Assembly: GCF_002869765.1 (NCBI RefSeq)
Contig: NZ_PNOR01000023.1
Coordinates: forward strand, 8,437-72,436
DNA length: 64,000 nucleotides
Reading direction: 5' to 3'
Origin: Deinococcus planocerae
Lineage (GTDB): Bacteria > Deinococcota > Deinococci > Deinococcales > Deinococcaceae
Position numbers and translations under genes: made by a program. This document shows positions 33,891-46,593 of this stretch, in pieces. Within the stretch, counting starts at the first letter, position 1; each line of letters starts with the position of its first letter. The notes beneath the pieces are model-generated. The model worked only from the letters and a program-made list of their open reading frames with translations, did not search any database and was not told where the DNA came from.

Positions 33891-34015
33891 AGGGCGCCCC
33901 CTCCTGGTCAGCTAACCAGATCGTAACACGGCAGCCCACCCGCCCCCTCCTCAACCCGCCGGGTCCTGAGAGCGGACAGGCACCTCCGCGTGTCCTTGAT
34001 TTTTCATTCACGCGG

Positions 34016-34021
34016 TACACT
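34016..34021 (+). promoter_or_regulatory. -10 box of minD
   Basis: TACACT 10 nt before ATG 34032; leaderless or nearly so. Confidence 0.55.
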
Positions 34022-34031
34022 GCCCCTCGTC

Positions 34032-34832
34032 ATGAATGCCAAGGTCATTGTGGTCACGTCGGGCAAGGGGGGCGTGGGAAAGACCACGACCACCGCGAAC
34101 ATCGGCGCGGCGCTCGCCCGCTTAGGGGAAAAGGTCGTCGTGATCGACGTGGACGTGGGGTTGCGCAACCTCGACGTGGTGATGGGGCTCGAATCGAGGG
34201 TGGTCTTCGACCTGATCGACGTGATCGAGGGCAAGTGCCGCCTCTCGCAGGCCCTGATCCGCGACAAGCGGGTGGAGACGCTCTACCTCCTGCCCGCCTC
34301 GCAGACGCGCGACAAGGAGGCGCTGAACGCCGAGGTCTTCCGCGCGGCGGTGCGCCAACTGATCGAAGAAGAGGGCTTCGACCGGGTGCTGATCGACTCG
34401 CCCGCCGGGATTGAGTCGGGCTTCAAGACCGCCGCCGCCCCCGCCGAGGGAGCCCTGGTGGTCGTGAACCCGGAGGTCTCCTCGGTGCGCGACGCCGACC
34501 GCATCATCGGGCTGCTCGAAGCCCAGCAGATTCGGGAAATCCGGCTGGTGATCAACCGGCTGCGGCCCAAGATGGTCGCCAGCGGCAACATGCTTTCTGA
34601 GGCGGACGTGCTCGAAATCCTGGGGGTCAAGCCCATCGGCGTGATTCCCGAGGACGAGGGCATCCTGGTGAGCACGAACGTGGGCGAGCCCGCCGTGCTG
34701 GGCAAGACGAAGGCGGGGACGGCCTTTATGGACACTGCCCGGCGCCTCAAGGGGGAGGACGTGCCGTACCCGAACCTGGAGGAAAACCGGGGCTTCATCG
34801 CCATGCTGCGCCGTCTGTTCGGGGGGGCCTGA
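34032..34832 (+). CDS. minD: Septum-site-determining ATPase MinD
   Basis: A 266-residue ParA-family ATPase that binds the membrane and helps place the division septum. The deviant Walker A is GKGGVGKTTT at 11-20, Walker B lies in FDRVLIDSPAGIESG, and the C-terminus ends in an amphipathic helix (GFIAMLRRLFGG) for membrane binding. ATG 34032 is favoured by the TACACT box and by similarity to other MinD starts. minE follows after 1 bp; minC is not adjacent in this window. Confidence 0.95.
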   Translation: MNAKVIVVTSGKGGVGKTTTTANIGAALARLGEKVVVIDVDVGLRNLDVVMGLESRVVFDLIDVIEGKCRLSQALIRDKRVETLYLLPASQTRDKEALNAEVFRAAVRQLIEEEGFDRVLIDSPAGIESGFKTAAAPAEGALVVVNPEVSSVRDADRIIGLLEAQQIREIRLVINRLRPKMVASGNMLSEADVLEILGVKPIGVIPEDEGILVSTNVGEPAVLGKTKAGTAFMDTARRLKGEDVPYPNLEENRGFIAMLRRLFGGA

Positions 34833-34833
34833 C

Positions 34834-35091
34834 ATGTTCTCGTGGCTCCGGGGCAAGCGCAGCAAGGAGACCCTCAAGGACCGCCTCGAACTCGTCCTCG
34901 CCTACGACCGCGCGCAGATTCCGCCCGGCAAGGTGGACGCCCTGCGCAACGATCTGCTGGAGGTCGTGCGGCGCTACTTCCCGGCGGGCAACAGCAACGT
35001 GGAGGTCGAGCAGCGCGGTGATCAGGTCGTGCTGACGGCCAGCATCGCGCTCGACGAGAGGCCGGAGAACGCGGGACGACCGGGGCGCTGA
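34834..35091 (+). CDS. minE: Cell division topological specificity factor MinE
   Basis: An 85-residue MinE that stimulates MinD ATPase and drives it off the membrane. It starts MFSWLRGKRSKETLKDRL, with the N-terminal membrane-targeting sequence, then LVLAYDRAQIPPGK and LRNDLLEVVRRYF, matching the conserved MinD-contact helix and the dimer domain. It is directly coupled to minD and followed by a terminator. Confidence 0.92.
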   Translation: MFSWLRGKRSKETLKDRLELVLAYDRAQIPPGKVDALRNDLLEVVRRYFPAGNSNVEVEQRGDQVVLTASIALDERPENAGRPGR

Positions 35092-35105
35092 GCCTGGGGG
35101 AGGGC

Positions 35106-35145
35106 GGGGGCCGAGGGCACACGCTCCTCGGCCCCCTCGCCTTTC
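35106..35145 (+). terminator. Terminator of minDE
   Basis: GGGGGCCGAGG (35106-35116) pairs with CCTCGGCCCCC (35126-35136), 9-nt loop, then a short pyrimidine tail with CTTTC. Confidence 0.7.
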
Positions 35146-35191
35146 ACCTCCCCGCCCCTACGGCTGAGTAGCCTGGAGGGGTGATCCGGCC

Positions 35192-36277
35192 ATGAACCTG
35201 AAGTACGACCTGCGCTTCCCCCTGGTGGTCGCCGCCCTGCTGGTCGTCGGCCTGATGACGGTGAGCACGGCGGCGCTGAGCCCGAGGGCCGCACCCGGCA
35301 TCTTTTCCAAGCAGGTGATCGGGGTCGTCCTCGCCGCCGTCCCGGTGGCCCTGCTGTGGTGGGCGGGGCGGGACCGGGCCTACCGCGCCGCGCCGTACCT
35401 CTACGCGGGGGCGCTCCTGCTCCAGGCGAGCACCTTCGTCATCGGCAAGGAGGTGAACGGGCAGCAGAATTGGATCGTGGTGGGCCCAGTGCAGTTCCAG
35501 CCGCTCGAACTCCTCAAGTTCGCCCTGATCCTGATGCTGCCCGTCGTACTGCGCAATGGGTATCAGGGGGCGAAGACGTACGCGGCGGCCCTGGCGGTCT
35601 TCCTCCCCGCCCTCGCGCTGGTGGTGTTGCAGGACTTCGGGGGGGCGCTCGTGCTCGGCGTGATGTTCGGGGTGATGATGCTGGCCGCCCGGGTGCCGTG
35701 GTGGCACGCGCTGCTGGCGGTGGTCGCCCTGGGGGTGGCCTTTCCGACCCTGGTCTACCCGCACCTGGAGCCGTACCAGCAAAAGCGGCTCACCATCTTC
35801 CTCGATCCCTACCAGGAACCCAGGGGCGCGGGGTATCAGGTCATCCAAAGCACCATCGCGGTCGGATCGGGTGGGGTGCAGGGCAAGGGGTACAGGCAGG
35901 GGTCGCAGTCGCACAACGGCTTCCTGCCCGAGGCGCACACCGACTTCGCCTTCTCCTCGTGGGCGGAGGAACAGGGGCTCGTGGGCGGGCTCGCCGTTCT
36001 CGTGCTGTACGGAGCGCTGTTCTGGCGGCTGTCGGGCATGGCCGCCGAGTCGCCGCGCTTGCAGGACCAGATTCTCTTCGCGGGGGTGCTGGGGCAGCTC
36101 GGGGCGCAGGTGCTTGAAAACGTGGGGGCGGCGCTGGGCCTGTTGCCGCTGACGGGCGTGACCCTGCCCCTGATCAGCTACGGCCTGAGCAGCCTGGTCA
36201 CGACCCTCGCCACGCTGGGGCTCGCGTACGTGGTGTACCGGGACAGGTACGGCGGGGGGGTCTGTGAGCCGGGATAG
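35192..36277 (+). CDS. rodA: RodA/FtsW/SpoVE family peptidoglycan glycosyltransferase
   Basis: A 361-residue polytopic SEDS protein that polymerises lipid II glycan. About ten membrane segments are evident. NWIVVGPVQFQPLELLK, GSQSHNGFLPEAHTDFAF and PLTGVTLPLISYGLSSL are SEDS signatures. FtsW and RodA are hard to separate; the short N-terminus and neighbourhood of minDE make RodA the usual name but do not prove it. A ribosome binding site (GGAGG) and a TAGCCT box precede ATG 35192. Confidence 0.88.
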   Translation: MNLKYDLRFPLVVAALLVVGLMTVSTAALSPRAAPGIFSKQVIGVVLAAVPVALLWWAGRDRAYRAAPYLYAGALLLQASTFVIGKEVNGQQNWIVVGPVQFQPLELLKFALILMLPVVLRNGYQGAKTYAAALAVFLPALALVVLQDFGGALVLGVMFGVMMLAARVPWWHALLAVVALGVAFPTLVYPHLEPYQQKRLTIFLDPYQEPRGAGYQVIQSTIAVGSGGVQGKGYRQGSQSHNGFLPEAHTDFAFSSWAEEQGLVGGLAVLVLYGALFWRLSGMAAESPRLQDQILFAGVLGQLGAQVLENVGAALGLLPLTGVTLPLISYGLSSLVTTLATLGLAYVVYRDRYGGGVCEPG

Positions 36278-36316
36278 GGAAGCACAAACGGTCAGGCGCT
36301 TCCCGTTCCCCCGGCT

Positions 36317-36322
36317 TACGCT
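36317..36322 (+). promoter_or_regulatory. -10 box, leaderless start of AraC-DinB gene
   Basis: TACGCT 8 nt before ATG 36331. Confidence 0.5.
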
Positions 36323-36330
36323 GACGGGGC

Positions 36331-37274
36331 ATGGCGACTTCAGGGGGCAAAGACCGGGCGGCGGCGCTCCTCGCCCTGCTGCTGGGCGAACTCGGGGAGG
36401 TGCGGCGGGGCGAGGACGTGGCGCGCGGGGTCAACCTCAGCCGCTCGCACGCGGCGCGGCTCTTCCGGGCGCGCTTCGGGGAGAGTCCGGCGGCCTTTCG
36501 CCGTCGGCTGACGCTGGAACGGGCGGCGTGGACGCTGCGGCACACGGCGGGCAGCGTGACGCAGATTGCGCTGGAGGCGGGCTTCGACTCCCTGGAGGGC
36601 TTCACGCGCGCCTTTTCCCGCGCCTACGGCACCTCGCCGAGCCTGTACCGCCGGGTGGGCCTGCGTTCTCACGTCCTCCCTTCCCCTGACGGCATTCACT
36701 TTCAGTCCCTGGGGGTCGCCCTGCGGACGGAGGATCATATGGACCTGCTCGACCACCTGCTCGCCTTCGACGAGGCGTTCGTCCGTCAGGCCCTCGCACA
36801 CGCCCGCGCCCTGCCGGGCCGAGCACTCGACACGCCGTTGGGGGAGGCGCAACCCCTGAGCTTCGAGGCGCCCGACCGCACGCTGCGCGACCTCCTCGAC
36901 AAGTTGGTCATGAACAAGGAGGTCTGGGTGGCGGCGGTGCGTGGCGGCGAGTTGCCCACCGAGAACCGGGACCGCACCCCGGACGGGTTAGAAGCGCGGG
37001 TGAACGTCGCCTTTCCCGCCTTCCGCGCCCTCGCCCGGGAGGTGCAGGCGGAGGGCCGGTGGCGGCAGACCTTCGTGGACGCCCTGTGCGAGCCGCCCGA
37101 GGTCTTTCCCTACGGCGGGATGCTCGCCCACGTCCTCACCGTGGACGCGCACCGCCGCCACCTCCTGAGCGCGTGGCTGTGGCGGCTGGGGGGGCGGCTG
37201 GACGCCGATCCCATGCTGTTCGGCAGTCTGCCCACTCCGCCCCGGGGCCAGGTTGTCTCGGCGGAGGAGCGGGC

Positions 37275-37278
<4 letters not shown>
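36331..37278 (+). CDS. AraC-type DNA-binding domain fused to a DinB-like domain
   Basis: A 315-residue protein with an unusual order. Residues about 10-105 are an AraC/XylS double helix-turn-helix (LSRSHAARLFRARFGESP and VTQIALEAGFDSLEGFTRAF), placed at the N-terminus instead of the normal C-terminus. Residues about 130-300 look like a DinB/YfiT four-helix metal domain with LLDHLLAFDEAFV and GGMLAHVLTVDAHRRHLL histidines. It may be a regulator whose metal domain senses a thiol or damage product, or a combined enzyme-regulator. The next SDR gene overlaps by ATGA and is its likely partner or target. Confidence 0.8.
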
Positions 37279-38126
<848 letters not shown>

Positions 38127-38150
38127 GTGCAGAGGAGTGTCCTCTTCCGG

Positions 38151-38156
38151 TAACGT
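38151..38156 (+). promoter_or_regulatory. -10 box, leaderless start of DUF429 gene
   Basis: TAACGT 5 nt before ATG 38162. Confidence 0.45.
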
Positions 38157-38161
38157 GTTCC

Positions 38162-38947
38162 ATGCGCTTCATCGGCCTCGACCTCGCCTGGTCCGCCCGT
38201 AACCCCACGGGTGGCACCGTCATCGAGGGGGGCGCAGGAGGCGGGCGGCTCCTGGACACAGCTCTCCTCTCGGACGACGCGAGCGTCCTCGCCTTCGTGG
38301 AGGCCCACGCCGGGGAGGGTCCGGCCATCGTCGCCATTGACGCGCCGCTCACCGTCCCCAACGTCACCGGGCGCCGCCTTGCCGAGGCGGAGGTCGGGGC
38401 CGTGTTCGGACGCTTCCAGGCGTCGGCCCACCCCACCAACCGCACCCGGCTGGCCGACGCGGCGGGCGTCGTTCGGGGAGAGGCGCTGACACAGGGTCTA
38501 GAGGCGCGCGGCTTCGTCCACGACCCCCGAATTCCGGCTGGAAAACCCGTTCGCCGAGTTGTTGAGGTCTATCCGCACCCGGCGACGGTCGCCCTCTTCG
38601 GACTGAGCCGCACCCTCAAGTACAAGAACAAGGGACAGGCGCGCGAGGTGATGGACGCCGCCTGGATCAGCCTGCACCCCCACCTCGCTGCGCTGGAACA
38701 CGCCGACCCGCCGCTGACCGGGCTCGACGCCCACCTCTCCGTGAACCCCGCCGCCCTGCGTGGCCGCGCCCTCAAGAACCACGAGGACCGCACCGACGCC
38801 ATCCTCTGCGCCTACATCGCCCTGTACGCCCACCGCTGGGGTCTGGAACGGAGCGAGGTGCTGGGCACGCTGGAGGGCGGCTACATCTTCACGCCGACCC
38901 TGCCCGAACGCTGGAACGCCTCCCGGGCCGTGGAGGTCTCCCCGTGA
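38162..38947 (+). CDS. DUF429 family protein (predicted RNase H-like nuclease)
   Basis: A 261-residue protein. It starts MRFIGLDLAWSARNPTG, with the first acid of a ribonuclease H-like fold, and continues VAIDAPLTVPN, EVYPHPATVALFG and NHEDRTDAILCAYIALYA, which are DUF429 signatures carrying the remaining acids. The function is unproven; a nuclease is predicted. The ATG fits the TAACGT box 5 nt upstream. It overlaps the YdeI-like gene by GTGA. Confidence 0.85.
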   Translation: MRFIGLDLAWSARNPTGGTVIEGGAGGGRLLDTALLSDDASVLAFVEAHAGEGPAIVAIDAPLTVPNVTGRRLAEAEVGAVFGRFQASAHPTNRTRLADAAGVVRGEALTQGLEARGFVHDPRIPAGKPVRRVVEVYPHPATVALFGLSRTLKYKNKGQAREVMDAAWISLHPHLAALEHADPPLTGLDAHLSVNPAALRGRALKNHEDRTDAILCAYIALYAHRWGLERSEVLGTLEGGYIFTPTLPERWNASRAVEVSP

Positions 38948-39531
38948 CTTTGCCCGACGTCGCCTTCGAGCCGGACTCCCGAGCGGACTGGCGGGTATGG
39001 CTCGAAGCCCGCCACGACACGGAAAAGGGCGTGTGGCTCGTGCTGCGCAAGAAGTCGGCGGGTCCAGTCAACCTCAGCGGGGACGACGCGGTGGAAGAGG
39101 CCCTCTGCTTCGGCTGGATCGACTCCAAGCCGCGCAAGCTCGACGGGGCACGCTCCATGCTGTATATCGCCCCCCGCAAGCCCGGCAGCGGTTGGAGTGC
39201 CGTCAATAAAGCCCGGGTGGAGCGGATGCAGGCGGCGGGCCTGATGACTCCGGCGGGACAGGCGAAGATCGACGCGGCTATCGGGGACGGCTCGTGGACC
39301 CTCCTCGACGCGGTGGACGCGCTGGAGGTGCCGACCGACCTGGAGGCAGCGCTGGCGGAGGAAGGCGCACGCGAGCAATGGGACGCCTTCCCCCGCAGCG
39401 CGAGGCGGGGCATCCTCGAATGGATCGCGCAGGCGAAGACCGCCGCCACCCGCGAGAAACGGGTGCGCGAGACGGCGACGCTGGCGGCGCGGGGCGAACG
39501 GGCGAACCAGTGGCGACGGGGAGCACGGTGA
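38944..39531 (+). CDS. YdeI/OmpD-associated family protein
   Basis: A 195-residue soluble protein. WLEARHDTEKGVWLVLRKK, EEALCFGWIDSKPRKLD and PRKPGSGWSAVNKARVERM are family features. The C-terminal part SARRGILEWIAQAKTAATREKRV is the usual helical end. YdeI relatives are linked to stress and peptide resistance, but the molecular role is not known. GTG 38944 overlaps the DUF429 stop, and its end overlaps the cupin gene by GTGA. Confidence 0.85.
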   Translation: MTLPDVAFEPDSRADWRVWLEARHDTEKGVWLVLRKKSAGPVNLSGDDAVEEALCFGWIDSKPRKLDGARSMLYIAPRKPGSGWSAVNKARVERMQAAGLMTPAGQAKIDAAIGDGSWTLLDAVDALEVPTDLEAALAEEGAREQWDAFPRSARRGILEWIAQAKTAATREKRVRETATLAARGERANQWRRGAR

Positions 39532-39947
39532 CCGCCGAGGAGATCATCCGCCTGCTGGGCCTGGAACCTCACCCGGAAGGCGGGCACTACGTCCAGATTC
39601 ACTCCGACGCGCGGGAGGTGGACGGGCGGCCCGTGTGCACCTCGATCTATTTCCTGCTGCGGGCGGGCGAGGTCTCGCACTGGCACCGGGTGGACGCCAC
39701 CGAGGTCTGGTGCCACCACGCGGGGGCGGCGGTGGAGCTGGCGCTCTGGGAGGGGAGCGAGGTTCGCCGTCTGCGCCTGGGACCCGACCTCGCGGGCGGT
39801 GAGCGGCCCCAGGGGATCGTGCCCGCCGACGCGTGGCAGAGCGCGCGTTCCCTGGGCGAGTGGAGCCTGGTGGGCTGCGTGGTGGCGCCGGGCTTCCGCT
39901 TCGGCGGCTTCGAGCTCGCCCCGCCCGGCTGGACACCGCCTGTCTGA
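39528..39947 (+). CDS. Cupin family protein (DUF985)
   Basis: A 139-residue single-domain cupin. LLGLEPHPEGGHYVQIHSDA, TSIYFLLRAGEVSHWHRVDATEVW and the late GCVVAPGFRFGGFEL match the DUF985 family. Histidines in SHWHRVD and the following Glu are in metal-binding position. Enzymatic role unknown. It is the last gene of the four-gene DUF429-YdeI-cupin block; the start is the GTG in the overlap. Confidence 0.87.
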   Translation: MTAEEIIRLLGLEPHPEGGHYVQIHSDAREVDGRPVCTSIYFLLRAGEVSHWHRVDATEVWCHHAGAAVELALWEGSEVRRLRLGPDLAGGERPQGIVPADAWQSARSLGEWSLVGCVVAPGFRFGGFELAPPGWTPPV

Positions 39948-40011
39948 CGCGTTTTCTCCGCCTCCGCCTTAACCACCCCTGAATCTGACGGGCCCCTTAC
40001 CCGCGAGTCGC

Positions 40012-40017
40012 TAGATT
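40012..40017 (+). promoter_or_regulatory. -10 box, leaderless start of aldo-keto reductase
   Basis: TAGATT 7 nt before ATG 40025. Confidence 0.55.
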
Positions 40018-40024
40018 GGGCCGC

Positions 40025-40969
<945 letters not shown>

Positions 40970-40982
40970 GTGTAGGCGAACG

Positions 40983-41024
40983 GGGCAGGGGGTGGGGGAA
41001 GGGTCCCGTCCCCTGCTTGGTTTG
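40983..41024 (+). terminator. Terminator of the aldo-keto reductase gene
   Basis: GGGCAGGGG (40983-40991) can pair with CCCCTGCTT (41010-41018), then GGTTTGCC. Confidence 0.5.
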
Positions 41025-41071
41025 CCGCGCTGGCGGGGAACAGCCCGGTCTCTCGATGAGGCCGCAGGAGC

Positions 41072-41077
41072 TACGCT
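41072..41077 (+). promoter_or_regulatory. -10 box, leaderless start of HIT gene
   Basis: TACGCT 9 nt before ATG 41087. Confidence 0.5.
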
Positions 41078-41086
41078 GTTTCTCCC

Positions 41087-41527
41087 ATGACCCCCTGCTC
41101 CCTCTGCCAGCCCACTCTCGGCCCCATCATCGCCGAGGGGGAACACTGGCGAGTCGTCCTTAACCGCAACCAGAACCTGCTCGGCAAGCTAATGCTCGTG
41201 CTGCGCCGTCACGAGGAGCGGGTGTCCGAGCTGCGCCCTGACGAGTGGGCGGAGTTGCACCTGGACATGCGGCGTACCGAGCGGGCGCTCACTACGCTCC
41301 TGCAACCCGACCACTTCAACTTCCTGTTCTTGCGGAACCAGGACCGGCACGTTCACCTGCATGTCGTTCCCCGATACGCGGCGGTGCGGCTTTTCCAGTC
41401 GCTCGCTTTCGAGGACCCGGACTACCCGGCGCACTACGCGGTTCCCTCGCCGGTTCGGTACCTCGCGGACGAGCGTCAGGAGGCGTTGGCCGCTGCGCTC
41501 AGGGAAGCATACGAGCGGAGGGCATGA
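41087..41527 (+). CDS. HIT family nucleotide hydrolase/transferase
   Basis: A 146-residue protein. RHVHLHVVPRY carries the histidine triad HxHxH with the catalytic middle His. CSLCQPTLG near the N-terminus is a possible partial zinc site. HIT members cleave nucleoside phosphoramidates or dinucleoside polyphosphates. All triad residues are intact. Monocistronic and probably leaderless; the ABC ATPase gene downstream has its own box. Confidence 0.9.
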   Translation: MTPCSLCQPTLGPIIAEGEHWRVVLNRNQNLLGKLMLVLRRHEERVSELRPDEWAELHLDMRRTERALTTLLQPDHFNFLFLRNQDRHVHLHVVPRYAAVRLFQSLAFEDPDYPAHYAVPSPVRYLADERQEALAAALREAYERRA

Positions 41528-41596
41528 GGGCACGGGGAACCTTCTCCTCCTGGCCCTTTGCAACTTCCGACGCACGCCCCTCCCACCCCTGCCCTC

Positions 41597-41602
41597 TATC
41601 CT
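41597..41602 (+). promoter_or_regulatory. -10 box, leaderless start of ABC ATPase gene
   Basis: TATCCT 6 nt before ATG 41609. Confidence 0.55.
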
Positions 41603-41608
41603 GACGGG

Positions 41609-42563
<955 letters not shown>

Positions 42564-42571
<8 letters not shown>

Positions 42572-43436
42572 TGTCCTCCTGATCGCCGAACTCAGCCTGC
42601 GCGAGGCGGTCCGCAAGCGGCTGGTAATCGTGCTGCTGCTCCTCACCGCCGCCTTCGTGGGCTTTTACCTCTACGGCATCGTGCGGCTGGAGCAGACCCT
42701 CGACCAGCGGGCCGCTGACCTCGGGCTCGACGGTCGCAGCGTGTATGGGGCGGCGAACGCGCCCGTCATGTACGCCACGCTGTTCGGGATGTACCTCGTC
42801 TTTTTCCTGGGGTCGCTGATGGCCGTGCTCTCCACCGTGGGGGCGGTCAGCGGGGACGTGGAGAGCGGCGTCATGCAGAGCGTGATCGCGCGGCCCATCA
42901 CCCGGGCGCAGCTCGTGTTCGGGCGTTGGGTGGGCTTCACGCTGGTGAACGTGGGGTACGTCGCCCTGATCAGCGGGGCGCTGCTGTGGGGCATCCGGCT
43001 CATCACGGGCTTCGTGCCGCCCGCGCCGCTGCCCGCCGTGGGGCTGATCCTGCTCGCCATCGCCCTGATCACGGCGCTGACGGTCCTGGGAAGCACCCTG
43101 TTCACCACGCTGGCGAACGGCATCGGCGTCTTCGTGCTGTACGGGGTGGGCTTCGCGGGGGGCATCCTCAGCACCATCGGCTCCTTCGCGGACAGCCCCA
43201 CGCTGACCTCCCTCGGGCGCCTCGCCAACACCTTGATGCCCACCAACTCGCTGTGGCTGGGCGCGAGCTACCACCTCCAGCCCGAGGTGCTGCGGCAACT
43301 GGGGCAGGCGGCGCGGGGGGCCAACCCCTTTTTCGGAAGCGAGCCCCTCGCACCGGGGTTGATCGTGTGGGCGTGCGCCCTCGCCGTGCTGGCGGTTGCC
43401 GCCGGGATGTGGCACTTCAGCCGCCGGGATCTCTAG
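42564..43436 (+). CDS. ABC-2 type permease
   Basis: A 290-residue membrane protein with six hydrophobic segments and a conserved stretch GDVESGVMQSVIARPITRAQLVFGRW before the second transmembrane pair, which is common in ABC-2 exporters. It forms the transport half of the ATPase upstream; substrate unknown. It starts at GTG 42564 inside the ATPase gene. An A/T-rich hairpin follows at 43509. Confidence 0.88.
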
Positions 43437-43508
43437 CGGGATTGACCCAGGAGCGCCGTCAGGCTGAGAGGAGCGAAGCGTTTCGTTTCGGGAAGAGGAG
43501 ACACTTCA

Positions 43509-43534
43509 CCTTTTAGAGGTGACCGCTCTAAAGG
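43509..43534. terminator. A/T-rich hairpin after the ABC permease gene
   Basis: CCTTTTAGAG pairs imperfectly with CTCTAAAGG around a short loop, then TTTGG. It sits between convergent genes, so it can serve both. Confidence 0.55.
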
Positions 43535-43545
43535 TTTGGAAAGGC

Positions 43546-43899
43546 TCAGAGCTCGGCCTCCTCGGGCGGGAGGGGCACCGCGCGCCAGTTCGCCTCCGCC
43601 GTGTCGTCGTTGCCCTGGCGGCCCGGCCCGGCGGTGTCGTGGCAGGTAAAGCTCATCAGGGGCCAGCTCACCCGGCCCCCTCGCAGGTTCATCACGTACC
43701 TGCCGTGCTGGGCCGCTCCGGGAACGCGTCCCGTGCTGCTCCGGTACTGCACCTCCAGCCGCTCGCCCGGGCCGACCTCGGGCAGGCTCGAGTCCGTGAC
43801 GACGCCCTCGAAGGCGCGCTCCGGGTCGTGGACCTCGCCGCGCCACGCGCCGCGCAACTCGATCACCGCGGTTCCGGAGTTCCAGTTCTCCTGAGTCAT
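43546..43899 (-). CDS. Hypothetical protein, 117 residues
   Basis: A soluble protein of unknown function with a beta-rich profile: IELRGAWRGEVHDPERAF, then EVQYRSSTGRV and RGGRVSWPLMSFTCHD. ATG 43899 is taken because the frame upstream is short and unsupported. A convergent ABC permease gene lies on the other side. No signal peptide or metal motif is seen. Confidence 0.6.
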   Translation of the reverse strand: MTQENWNSGTAVIELRGAWRGEVHDPERAFEGVVTDSSLPEVGPGERLEVQYRSSTGRVPGAAQHGRYVMNLRGGRVSWPLMSFTCHDTAGPGRQGNDDTAEANWRAVPLPPEEAEL

Positions 43900-43964
43900 G
43901 CCCCAGGGAAGCCCACGGGCTCGTGAAGGGGATGTGACCGCCCGGGCTTTTCTAGACACGACGG

Positions 43965-43994
43965 GGGGCCAGCGACGGGTGGGTCGCTGGCCCC
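43965..43994 (-). terminator. Hairpin after the 63-residue gene
   Basis: Perfect 12-bp stem GGGGCCAGCGAC/GTCGCTGGCCCC with a 6-nt loop, just past the stop at 44013 on the minus strand. No T-run follows. Confidence 0.6.
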
Positions 43995-44012
43995 TGGAGC
44001 GCGCGGGTCAGG

Positions 44013-44204
44013 CTAGAGGTCGAGGGGATCGGGCATCTCGGTGGCGGCCCGGCCTTCTTCCTTGCGGTGCTCGTTGATAAAGCCCTTCTCGCGGGCCGGG
44101 AGGTTGCCCTGGCTGGCGGTCGAGTCGCCGAGGTCGGGCCGCTCGTCGCTGTGCTCGACGGTGGGATTGGGGCTGGTCGGGATATTCGCGTCGCGGTCGG
44201 TCAT
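44013..44204 (-). CDS. Small acidic, disordered protein, 63 residues
   Basis: Starts MTDRDANIPTSPNPTVEHSD and is rich in Asp, Glu, Pro and Ser with no hydrophobic core, so it is likely disordered. A strong AAGGAGA site precedes ATG 44204. It lies 8 bp after the 141-residue coiled-coil gene, so the two are in one operon. Function unknown. Confidence 0.6.
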   Translation of the reverse strand: MTDRDANIPTSPNPTVEHSDERPDLGDSTASQGNLPAREKGFINEHRKEEGRAATEMPDPLDL

Positions 44205-44212
44205 GGGTCTCC

Positions 44213-44638
44213 TTATTCCTTCTCGTGGGGGCGGGGCATGGCGTCGGGGATGGTGGGCTCGGTGCCCGGGGTCGTCGTGACCACCACGACCCTGGGGCCC
44301 AGCTCTGGGTCGGGCTGCCGAGCGGCGGGGAGCAGGTCGGTGGGGTGTTCCGGGGCCGCCTCGCCGCTCTCCGGGTGGTCTCCGCCCAGCTCGCGCATCA
44401 GCCGTTCGCGGGCGCCGATCTCGTCGTCCACCCGGCGGATGTCGTCGCGGATGCCCTGGAGGATGCCCACGTCGGCTCCTGCGTGGTACGAGCGGCCTAA
44501 GCGCGCGTAGAGCAGGTCGAGTTCGCGGGTGAGCTGGAAGACCTCCAGGCGCAGCCGCGCGACCTGCGCGACCTCCTCGCCCCGGCGCTGCACCCGCCCG
44601 GCCCCCCGGCGCACGCTGTTCAGAAGGTTGTCCAGCAT
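44213..44638 (-). CDS. Hypothetical coiled-coil protein, 141 residues
   Basis: The first ~90 residues are amphipathic helices with heptad character (EEVAQVARLRLEVFQLTREL and IRRVDDEIGARERLMREL). The rest is a Pro/Glu-rich tail with a Val-rich patch (RVVVVTTTPG). ATG 44638 has no strong ribosome binding site. It forms a two-gene unit with the 63-residue protein. Unknown function; a structural or envelope-associated role is only a guess. Confidence 0.6.
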   Translation of the reverse strand: MLDNLLNSVRRGAGRVQRRGEEVAQVARLRLEVFQLTRELDLLYARLGRSYHAGADVGILQGIRDDIRRVDDEIGARERLMRELGGDHPESGEAAPEHPTDLLPAARQPDPELGPRVVVVTTTPGTEPTIPDAMPRPHEKE

Positions 44639-44682
44639 GGCGTGATTCTCGCCCCCCCTCCCGGAAGGCGGGTGAGCGGGCG

Positions 44683-46548
<1,866 letters not shown>

Positions 46549-46593
46549 GGGGGTCTTTCTGGGGTGGGGGAGAGGAGGATGGAAAGGAGAAGC

